A stretch of 64,000 nt of DNA, from NCBI RefSeq assembly GCF_936927845.1, contig NZ_CAKZHV010000067.1, positions 1 to 64,000 on the forward strand, given 5' to 3'. The notes under the pieces are model-generated. The model did not search any database. It had not been told where the DNA came from and worked only from the letters and a program-made list of their open reading frames with translations. The stretch is from an uncultured Sphingomonas sp. (lineage in GTDB: Bacteria > Pseudomonadota > Alphaproteobacteria > Sphingomonadales > Sphingomonadaceae). The position numbers and the translations under genes are program-made. Shown here piece by piece: positions 1 through 6,843 of this stretch. Each line of letters starts with the position of its first letter. Positions within the stretch are counted from its first letter, which is position 1.

Positions 1-63
1 AGTTGGTAGAGCATGCGACTGAAAATCGCAGTGTCGGCGGTTCGATCCCGTCCCTGGGCACCA
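1..63 (+). tRNA. tRNA-Phe(GAA), 5' end cut off by the window edge
   Basis: The 3' four fifths of a tRNA is present: the rest of the D arm, an anticodon arm with stem TGCGA/TCGCA around loop CTGAAAA (anticodon GAA, phenylalanine), a five-base variable loop, a T arm containing GGTTCGATCCC, and an acceptor 3' strand CTGGGC-A followed by an encoded CCA at 61-63. About 13 bases at the 5' end, including the other acceptor strand, lie outside the window. It is followed directly by the 3' end of the dioxygenase gene on the opposite strand. Confidence 0.93.
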
Positions 64-136
64 CATGCTCCCCTACACCGATGACGCTGACGCAACCTTC
101 TATGTGGCTGCGCCCATCCATCGCATGAGCCGTCAC

Positions 137-1036
137 CTATAGCGCGATGCCGATCGTCGCGGCCGCGGTGTAGCCCGCTGTCGAGTTGCCGGTGAACACC
201 GGTGTCTGCTGCGCGATCTGCGCCGCACTGTTGTCGCCGAACACATTGTCGGAGGACAGCCACACGCGGACGAAGTTGCTGCTGCTCAAGGGATAGGTAG
301 TCGTATCCGCGTACACCGTCGTGCACGTCGGCGCTGGCATGGCGAGCTGCGACGTCAGCACGGCGTATCGCCCCGAAAGTGCGTTCGACAGGCTGGAGAA
401 GACCTCGAAATGGATGTGCGGCCAGCGCCCGTCATAGCATCCGGGAAAGATCGTGGTAAAGGTGACCTGCCCTGCTGCGTCAGTCACCTGGACGCCGCGC
501 AGGTAGCTCTCGGTACGCGCGGTGTAGAGCGAGTAGTTGCCCGATCGGTCGCAGTGCCACAGGTAGATCGCGTAGTCCGCGAGCGGCGCACACGCGGCGT
601 TGACGTTCACCAGCGTGAGCGTGAGCACGACCTTGACCCCGCCCGCGATCGTCGTCGACGAGATGAAGCTCGCCCGGATGTCGGAGCGGACGATGCCGCT
701 GACCGTCAGCACGTTGGAGGTCGATCCGCTCGCGGTGTTGGTGCCGTCGCCGGGATACGGTCCGGCGGTTTCTGCCGGGTCGGCGAGACAGCCAGCGGTT
801 CCGGAGGTCGGCGTCGGCGTCGGTAACGGGGTCGGTGTCGCCGTTGCACTCGCGGTCGTCGCCGCGGTGGTAACGGTGTCGGAGTCGCTGCCGCCGCAGC
901 CTGCGACGATCGCTGCGGTGCCTGCACCCGCGAACCATTTCAGCGCGCGCCGGCGCTCAAGCAGTGCGCGCAGCCGCGGCAGGTCGTCGGCCATGCGGTG
1001 GCCGTGGTCGTGTTCGATCGTGTCGTGGTCGTGCAT
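137..1036 (-). CDS. Intradiol ring-cleavage dioxygenase-like exported lipoprotein
   Basis: 299 residues. A histidine/aspartate-rich start (MHDHDTIEHDHGH) precedes an RRR-led hydrophobic stretch ending in the lipobox-like VAGC (about residues 29-47), then a Thr/Pro linker. The catalytic domain has the intradiol dioxygenase pattern: ETAGPYPG, IYLWHCDRSGNYSLY, and GCYDGRWPHIHFEV, whose Tyr/His residues are the expected non-haem Fe(III) ligands. Classical members (protocatechuate 3,4- and catechol 1,2-dioxygenases) are cytosolic, so an exported, probably membrane-anchored copy suggests either periplasmic aromatic oxidation or a repurposed fold. It lies 125 bp downstream of a two-component pair on the same strand. 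The stop codon is TAG. Family is well supported; the substrate is unknown. Confidence 0.85.
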   Translation of the reverse strand: MHDHDTIEHDHGHRMADDLPRLRALLERRRALKWFAGAGTAAIVAGCGGSDSDTVTTAATTASATATPTPLPTPTPTSGTAGCLADPAETAGPYPGDGTNTASGSTSNVLTVSGIVRSDIRASFISSTTIAGGVKVVLTLTLVNVNAACAPLADYAIYLWHCDRSGNYSLYTARTESYLRGVQVTDAAGQVTFTTIFPGCYDGRWPHIHFEVFSSLSNALSGRYAVLTSQLAMPAPTCTTVYADTTTYPLSSSNFVRVWLSSDNVFGDNSAAQIAQQTPVFTGNSTAGYTAAATIGIAL

Positions 1037-1161
1037 CGCCTACTCCCAGAAGGTCGATCGCCTTTTTGGACGCGATGGCTCACCCCTGTATGTCGCCAGG
1101 CACAGCGATTGTTGCCGCGCGTGACGGATCGGCTGCGCCGCGTGTCCGTCGTGACATACGC

Positions 1162-2448
1162 TTAGGCGGCGAGCGGCAGGGTCACACGCGCGCGCGCGCC
1201 GGTGGGTCCGTTCTCCAGCAGCGCCTCGCCGTCGTGGCGCGCCGCGATCGAGCGCACGATGGCGAGGCCGAGCCCCGTTCCCCCGGTCGCGCGGTTGCGC
1301 GACGGATCGCCGCGCACGAACGGCTCGAACAGGCGTTCCACCTGCGCGGGGTCGACGCCGGGCCCGTGATCGTCGATCGTGACCACTACCAGACCGCTCT
1401 CGATCCACCACGCGATCGCCGCCTGCTGGCCGTAACGCACCGCATTCTCGACCAGGTTGCCGAACAATCGGCGGAGCGCGACGCTATCGCCGCGGATGAT
1501 CGCGCGCGGACCCGGCGTCACCGTCACCGCACTACCGGCGTCGGCCACGTCATCCGCCAGGCTCTCCAGCAGACTGCCGAGATCGAGGCGTTCGCGCGCG
1601 CCGACCGCCTCGTCGCGCGCGAACGACAGCGCCGCCGCGATGAGGCCGCGCATCTCGGCGATGTCGGCGGCAGCGCGGTCGCGCGCCGCCTCGGGCAGTT
1701 GTTCGACGCGGAACGCGAGCCGCGACAAGGGCGTGCCCAGGTCATGCGCGATCGCGGCGAGCATGGTGGTGCGCCCCTCGGCGTGCTTCGCCAAACGCTC
1801 GTGCATCGAGGCGACCGCGTTCGACAGTGCGCGCACCTCGCGCGCGCCGCCGCTCGGCAGCGTCGACAGCTCGGCACCCGCGCGCGCGCGCTCGGCAGCA
1901 CGCGCCACCGCGCGTACGGGACGCGAGATCGCCTGCGCGATCAGCCACGCGGGGATCGCCAGCGCGATCACCGAGATCAGCATCGCCAGCAACGTCTTGA
2001 TGTGCCACGGCGCGAGCCACGGCCGCGCGGTCTCCACCACCCGCCAGCCGGACGCTGTACGCCGCGCCAAGACGAAATCGGGCCCGAACGCGCCCATCTC
2101 CTGCGGCGAAGGCCGCCTGGTGTAGGCGATGATGTCGTCCGGCCGCATGCCCAGGCTGGTCGCCAGCGCCTGCCGTGCGATCGGATCGACGCGCATGCTA
2201 CGGACCGGCGCGGGCGGCGCGTCGCGTGTCGTGACCGACAGATCGGGACCGGCGGCACGCGGCGTCTCGCCGGTGCGCAGCGCCTGCGTCACCGTCGACA
2301 GCGATTGTCCCAAGCGGCGCGGCGGCGGACCGCTGAAGGTCACCGCGAAGATCGTCGTCGCCACAACCACGACCGAGACGATCACCAGTGCAAAGATCGG
2401 CCAAGCGATCGTGCGACCGCCCACGCGGCGCTCAGCGGCGCTCGACAT
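1162..2448 (-). CDS. Sensor histidine kinase (EnvZ/PhoR type)
   Basis: 428 residues. Membrane segments at about 14-37 and 151-173 enclose a periplasmic sensor of about 110 residues, followed by a HAMP linker. The H-box is AAIAHDLGTPLSRL with the phospho-acceptor His near 235. The ATPase domain shows the N-box NLVENAVRYG, G1 DDHGPGVD and G2 GGTGLGLAIV. The first bases overlap the 3' end of the response-regulator gene by 17 bp, so the two are co-transcribed, regulator first. The signal sensed is not evident. The next gene downstream on this strand is the dioxygenase-like lipoprotein, a possible but unproven target. Confidence 0.95.
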   Translation of the reverse strand: MSSAAERRVGGRTIAWPIFALVIVSVVVVATTIFAVTFSGPPPRRLGQSLSTVTQALRTGETPRAAGPDLSVTTRDAPPAPVRSMRVDPIARQALATSLGMRPDDIIAYTRRPSPQEMGAFGPDFVLARRTASGWRVVETARPWLAPWHIKTLLAMLISVIALAIPAWLIAQAISRPVRAVARAAERARAGAELSTLPSGGAREVRALSNAVASMHERLAKHAEGRTTMLAAIAHDLGTPLSRLAFRVEQLPEAARDRAAADIAEMRGLIAAALSFARDEAVGARERLDLGSLLESLADDVADAGSAVTVTPGPRAIIRGDSVALRRLFGNLVENAVRYGQQAAIAWWIESGLVVVTIDDHGPGVDPAQVERLFEPFVRGDPSRNRATGGTGLGLAIVRSIAARHDGEALLENGPTGARARVTLPLAA

Positions 2449-3202
2449 CGGCCGCGAACATATAGCCTTCGTTGCGGACCGTGCGGATCAACTCGTCGCC
2501 GCGTCCGCTGCTTCCGCCACCGTCGCGCATCAGCTTGCGGCGCAATCGGCTGACCTGCACGTCGATCGCGCGATCGAAATGTTCCGCGTTCGCCCCGCGC
2601 GAATGGTCGAGCAGGAAATCGCGCGTCAGCACGCGGCGCGGATGATCGACAAAGGTCATCAACAACCGAAATTCGCCATCGGACAGGTTGATGACCACGT
2701 CGTCGGGATCAAACAATTGGCGCGCGATCGGGTCGAGCCGCCAGCCAGCGAACCGCTGGAAGTGACGGCTGGGTGAAGCCGTTGCGGCGAGCGGCCGCTC
2801 GCCCTGTCGGCGCAGCACCGATCGGATCCGCGCGAGCAGTTCGCGCGGCGAGGCGGGCTTCGCGATGTAATCGTCGGCTCCCATCTCCAACCCGACAATG
2901 CGGTCAACCTCTTCGCCGATCACCGACATGACGATGATCGCGGGCGCAGTGGCGCGATCGAGCGAGCGCAGGATCGACAAACCGTCCTCGCCCGGCATCA
3001 TCACGTCGAGCACGACCAGCGAATAGCTGTCCTTGGCCAGCGCACTGCGCATCGCGACACCGTCCTCGACTGCGTCGACGTCGTAACCGTGCGCTTGCAG
3101 GAACTGCTTGGTCAGCTCGCGAATGTCGGAATCGTCGTCGACGATCAGGAGGCGACCGCCGCGATCCATCAGATCGTCGACACCAATGTGGGTCTGGAAC
3201 AT
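2432..3202 (-). CDS. OmpR/PhoB-family response regulator
   Basis: 256 residues from ATG 3202. The receiver domain has DDDSD near the N-terminus, phospho-acceptor context VVLDVMMPGEDG and the conserved Lys in DDYIAKPASP; a winged-helix OmpR-type DNA-binding domain follows (LSDGEFRLLMTFVDHP, then FDRAIDVQVSRLRRKL). An upstream in-frame ATG at 3280 is rejected because an extended -10 promoter (TGCTATAAT) overlaps it, which would put the transcript start inside the coding region. An alternative internal start is ATG 3169. It is partnered with the overlapping histidine kinase downstream. It is clearly paralogous to the orphan regulator at 9.7-10.5 kb. Confidence 0.92.
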   Translation of the reverse strand: MFQTHIGVDDLMDRGGRLLIVDDDSDIRELTKQFLQAHGYDVDAVEDGVAMRSALAKDSYSLVVLDVMMPGEDGLSILRSLDRATAPAIIVMSVIGEEVDRIVGLEMGADDYIAKPASPRELLARIRSVLRRQGERPLAATASPSRHFQRFAGWRLDPIARQLFDPDDVVINLSDGEFRLLMTFVDHPRRVLTRDFLLDHSRGANAEHFDRAIDVQVSRLRRKLMRDGGGSSGRGDELIRTVRNEGYMFAADVERR

Positions 3203-3278
3203 GGGTCGGACATCGAGGTCCGGCGTATCGCCCGCATTGCAGCGCTGCAATATGCCCAAAAAGCGATAGGCTGTGTCC

Positions 3279-3287
3279 ATTATAGCA
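3279..3287 (-). promoter_or_regulatory. Extended -10 promoter for the two-component operon
   Basis: On the minus strand the sequence reads TGCTATAAT, a perfect extended -10 element (TGnTATAAT). No good -35 hexamer sits 16-18 bp upstream, which extended -10 promoters tolerate. A transcript from here would begin near 3272 and decides against the ATG at 3280 as the regulator start. Confidence 0.5.
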
Positions 3288-3374
3288 CACGATCAGCACG
3301 ACTGATTTCTGGCGTACGAAGCGGCGCGGTCGATAACAGCGTGACATAAAGGCGACGTGGCGGGAACAAGCGGA

Positions 3375-3399
3375 GCGGAGCGTCCGAACCACGCTCCGC
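3375..3399 (-). terminator. Hairpin downstream of the small DUF3467-like gene
   Basis: Perfect 8-bp arms GCGGAGCG (3375-3382) and CGCTCCGC (3392-3399) enclose a 9-nt loop, 23 bp beyond the stop of the minus-strand gene. The following minus-strand bases (TTGTTCCC) are only weakly T-rich, so intrinsic termination is plausible but not proven. Confidence 0.35.
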
Positions 3400-3421
3400 G
3401 CTCGCGCCCTATGACAGCACG

Positions 3422-3748
3422 CTACTGGAACGTCGCGCCCGCAGCCATCGCCGCCGAGGGGCTGAGCCCCTGCTGCTCGAGGAAGTTGTTGAGCGCCGCG
3501 ACCAGCGCCTGCGCGGTCGATATCGGCAACACGAGGCGGCCGACGACGACGCGCTCCATCACCGGCTCGGCGCGCGTATGGTCGCAGCGTCCGCTTTCCA
3601 GCGTGATCGCGATCAGCCCGCCGATATTGGCGAACCCCGCCAGGCCGTTGGCATAGACTTCGGGCGCGAACGGATTGTCGATCAGCGCGGGCTGAGGGGC
3701 GGCGAGGACCGGCGCGGCGATCGACGGCTGCTTGCTGGTGATGAACAT
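3422..3748 (-). CDS. Small hypothetical protein, DUF3467-like
   Basis: 108 residues from ATG 3748, chosen because AGAGGAAG lies 6-8 bases upstream; a longer reading to 4045 has no support. The core runs PEVYANGLAGFANIGG, then VVVGRLVLPISTAQALVAALNNFL. This resembles the DUF3467 pattern, in which an N-terminal 'YAN' strand is followed by a strand-helix ending in 'R-L-P...A..L...L'. That is an impression of pattern, not a search result. It has no signal peptide or membrane segment. It is transcribed away from bamA and towards the two-component genes. Function unknown. Confidence 0.6.
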   Translation of the reverse strand: MFITSKQPSIAAPVLAAPQPALIDNPFAPEVYANGLAGFANIGGLIAITLESGRCDHTRAEPVMERVVVGRLVLPISTAQALVAALNNFLEQQGLSPSAAMAAGATFQ

Positions 3749-4063
3749 CGAACAACTTCCTCTTGGCGTCGCCCGGGGATGCAAAGGCGACCGCCACCGT
3801 GTCGCGTCACTGCGTCGCCGCGATATGTCAGCTTGCGTGTCGGATACGCGCACGCCTGACACATGGTGCGCGCACCGCCGCCGCGGCCGCACTGCGGGCC
3901 CGCGCACACGACCCGGAGGCGCAAATGTGATGGCGTCATCACATTCGGTCGCGCTCGGCAACGAAGCGGAGACGCGGCGACATCCCGCGGCGACGCGCCC
4001 GCCGCACTGCCAGCGCCGGCGGGGGCAAGCACCGCAACAGGGCAAGCACAGGAATCGTTCGCG
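3749..4063 (+). other. Non-coding or leader region upstream of bamA
   Basis: This 315-bp stretch separates the divergent DUF3467-like gene from bamA. It contains an inverted repeat TGTGATG-gcgt-CATCACA (3926-3943), Crp-like in flavour but with an N8 rather than N6 spacer. It also holds a 45-codon reading frame, ATG 3930 to TGA 4067, preceded by GGAGG at 3915-3919; its stop overlaps the proposed TTG start of bamA as TTGA. The peptide has no recognisable family. It may be a leader for translational coupling or chance. Confidence 0.35.
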
Positions 4064-6634
4064 TTGATAGCCACTCTTCTGCTCGCCGCACCCGCTACCG
4101 CGTTGCCGCGCCCTGTCCCGGACGCTGCGCGCGACAGCGCTCGCGACGCGGCACCGACCGCCAAGGTGATCGCGTCGCTGACCGTCGCGGGCACCCAGCG
4201 GATCGAGCCCGAGACGGTCATCGCCTACACCAAGCTGCGCGTCGGCGTTCCTTATTCAAACGAGACGCTCGATCAGGCGCTGAAGGACATCCAGGCCTCC
4301 GGCCTGTTCGCCGATGTGACGATCGAGGGCGTGACGAGCGGCGCGATTACGATCCGCGTGCGTGAAAATCCGATCGTCAACCGCATCGTGCTGGAAGGCA
4401 ATAAGCGGTTGAAGGACGACAAGATCACCAAGGAGCTGAAGCTCGCGCCGCGGCAGGTCTTTTCGCGCAGCAACGTGCGCGCCGACGTGGCCCGGATCGT
4501 CGAACTGTACCGCCGCCAGGGGCGGTTCGCGGCGAGCGTCGATCCCAAGATGGTGCTGCTCGACCAGAACCGTGTCGATATCGTGTTCGTGATCAGCGAA
4601 GGGCCGAAGTCGAAGGTCCGCCAGATTAACATCCTCGGCGCCCATCAGTTCGGCGAGGACGCGTTGCGCGCGCAGCTGGCAACCAAGCAGGCGCGCGCGT
4701 GGCGGCTGCTGTCGTCGACCACGACCTACGATGCCGATCGGCTCGCTTATGATCAGCAGAAGCTGCGGCAATTGTACCTGACGCAAGGCTACGCCGATTT
4801 CCGCGTCACCTCGGCGGTGGCGGAGCTGACCCCCGACAAGCGCGACTTCGTCATCACCTATGTGGTGGAGGAAGGACCGCGCTACCGTTTCGGCGATGTG
4901 GGCGTGGAGAGCGACATCCGCGACTTCGATGGCACGAAACTCGCCGCCACGCTGCCGTTCAAGCAAGGCGACTGGTACAACGCCAAGCTGGTCGAGGACA
5001 CGGTCGAGAGCCTGGAGCAGACCGCCGGGCTGTTCGGCTATGCCTTCGCCGACGTGTCGCCCGAGTTCCAGCGCGACGGCGAGGCGCACACCATGTCGGT
5101 GTCGTTTCACATCGCCGAACGCCGCCGCAGCTACGTCGAAGGGATCGATATCACCGGCAACACGCGCACGCGCGACAAGGTGATCCGCCGCGAGTTGCGG
5201 CTAGCGGAAGGCGATGCGTTCAATAGCGTCCAGGTCCAGCGCAGCCAGGACCGGATCAACTCGCTCGGCTATTTCCAGGACAAGCTGGAGGTGAAGCAGG
5301 TGCCGGGGTCGAACCCCGACGCGGTGGTGCTGCAAACCAGCGTGGAGGAGAAATCGACCGGTGAGCTTTCCTTGTCGGCGGGCTATTCCTCGCTCGAGAG
5401 TTTCATCGTCCAGGCAGGCACCACGCAGCGCAACTTCCGCGGAATGGGGCAGGAGTTGCGCCTGAACGGCAGCTATTCGGCCTATTCCAAGTCGGTCCAG
5501 CTCGGCTTCACCGAACCCTATCTGTTCGACCGCAACATTGCGCTAGGCGGCGACATCTTCCGGCGCGACTATAAATCTTACAATACCACAACCAGTAACG
5601 ACACCACCTACCAGCAGATCAGCACTGGTTTTCAGGTTCGCGCAGGCACGCCGATCAACGAATATTGGTCAACCGCAATCCGCTATGGTTTGAGCTACGA
5701 TCAGGTCTCCCTCGACCAGGACACTTATTACACCAACGGCGTCTGCGATGCCGCGCTGGCGGGCACGTATCTGTGCGAGGCGGTCGGCAATCGCTGGACC
5801 TCGCAGGTCGGCTATTCCTTCATCTACGACACAACCAACAGCCGCACGCGCCCGACGCGCGGCACAACCTTCTCGTTCAGCCAGGATTTCGCCGGACTGG
5901 GCGGCGACACGCGCTATCTGCGCACCACCGCCAAAGCGACGAAATACTGGGATCTGGGCAAGCAGTTCGTCTTCTCGGCTCACGCGGAGGGCGGCTACAT
6001 CGACGGATTGGGGCAGGACGTGCGGCTGACCGATCGTTTCTTCCTCGGACAACCGCAACTGCGCGGATTCGACATCCGCGGCATCGGGCCGAGCGTGACG
6101 CGCACGACCTACGACACGTCGACCGTGCCAGCGACGCTCTATACCGGATCGGATTACCAAACGCGCGAGGCGCTGGGCGGTACGGCCTATTACATGGCCC
6201 GCGCCGAACTCGCACTGCCGTTGGGAGCGGGCGCACGCGAGCTGGAACTTCGCCCGTTGATCTACATGGATGTGGGCGCGGTGTTCGGCGGCAAGACGCC
6301 GACGCTAATCGACACGTGCGCGACCGCCAATGCCGCGAGCACCGCGTGCACGACGACGACACGTCAATATACCAACTCGTCGGGGGATCTGTTGTACCTC
6401 GATTCGAGCGGCGCCTCGACCACCACGAACACCGGCACGCCCTACACCTACTCGCTCAGCGCCTATCAGGAGCGTTACTATGGCAACAGCGCGAGCCCGC
6501 GACTGTCGGTCGGCTTCGGCATCGACTGGAGCTCACCGTTCGGTCCATTGCGGATTGACATCGCCAAGGCGTTGCTCAAGCAGCCGGGCGACGACACCAA
6601 GCTCATCACCTTCAACATCGGCACGACGTTCTGA
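4064..6634 (+). CDS. bamA: Outer-membrane protein assembly factor BamA (possibly a second copy)
   Basis: The protein has five consecutive POTRA domains, the first starting near KVIASLTVAGTQRIEPE and the last near YVEGIDITGNTRTRDKVIRRE, then a 16-strand barrel domain with the diagnostic loop-6 motif LRGFDIRGIGP and a C-terminal phenylalanine (NIGTTF). BamA inserts beta-barrel proteins into the outer membrane. The start is uncertain. The frame is open from ATG 3863, but a signal-like stretch (IATLLLAAPATALP) begins only at TTG 4064, which has AGGA 10 bases upstream; a CTG between them cannot be excluded. The gene is solitary: the usual rseP, skp and lpxD neighbours of the housekeeping copy are absent, suggesting a paralogue. 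Confidence 0.9.
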   Translation: MIATLLLAAPATALPRPVPDAARDSARDAAPTAKVIASLTVAGTQRIEPETVIAYTKLRVGVPYSNETLDQALKDIQASGLFADVTIEGVTSGAITIRVRENPIVNRIVLEGNKRLKDDKITKELKLAPRQVFSRSNVRADVARIVELYRRQGRFAASVDPKMVLLDQNRVDIVFVISEGPKSKVRQINILGAHQFGEDALRAQLATKQARAWRLLSSTTTYDADRLAYDQQKLRQLYLTQGYADFRVTSAVAELTPDKRDFVITYVVEEGPRYRFGDVGVESDIRDFDGTKLAATLPFKQGDWYNAKLVEDTVESLEQTAGLFGYAFADVSPEFQRDGEAHTMSVSFHIAERRRSYVEGIDITGNTRTRDKVIRRELRLAEGDAFNSVQVQRSQDRINSLGYFQDKLEVKQVPGSNPDAVVLQTSVEEKSTGELSLSAGYSSLESFIVQAGTTQRNFRGMGQELRLNGSYSAYSKSVQLGFTEPYLFDRNIALGGDIFRRDYKSYNTTTSNDTTYQQISTGFQVRAGTPINEYWSTAIRYGLSYDQVSLDQDTYYTNGVCDAALAGTYLCEAVGNRWTSQVGYSFIYDTTNSRTRPTRGTTFSFSQDFAGLGGDTRYLRTTAKATKYWDLGKQFVFSAHAEGGYIDGLGQDVRLTDRFFLGQPQLRGFDIRGIGPSVTRTTYDTSTVPATLYTGSDYQTREALGGTAYYMARAELALPLGAGARELELRPLIYMDVGAVFGGKTPTLIDTCATANAASTACTTTTRQYTNSSGDLLYLDSSGASTTTNTGTPYTYSLSAYQERYYGNSASPRLSVGFGIDWSSPFGPLRIDIAKALLKQPGDDTKLITFNIGTTF

Positions 6635-6843
6635 TGCACCGGCAAAGCAACGCTTGCTACAGACGATGTAACTCCTCGTAATAAAGCGTGGTGACTACAA
6701 CACTGAATTGGCTAAGCAGAAAGACGTAGCTGATCAAGCGTTGATACGACGAACCCGAAGTGCTCCGATGCGAACCGCAGACACTTGCTGCGCGACATAT
6801 CGCTCAACCACTCGACACAGAGTGGCCTTCGGGGAGTTCATTG

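Noticed and set aside
3863..4063. ATG 3863 as the bamA start
   Set aside because: It would place about 67 unsupported residues before the signal-like segment, which must be at the N-terminus for export.
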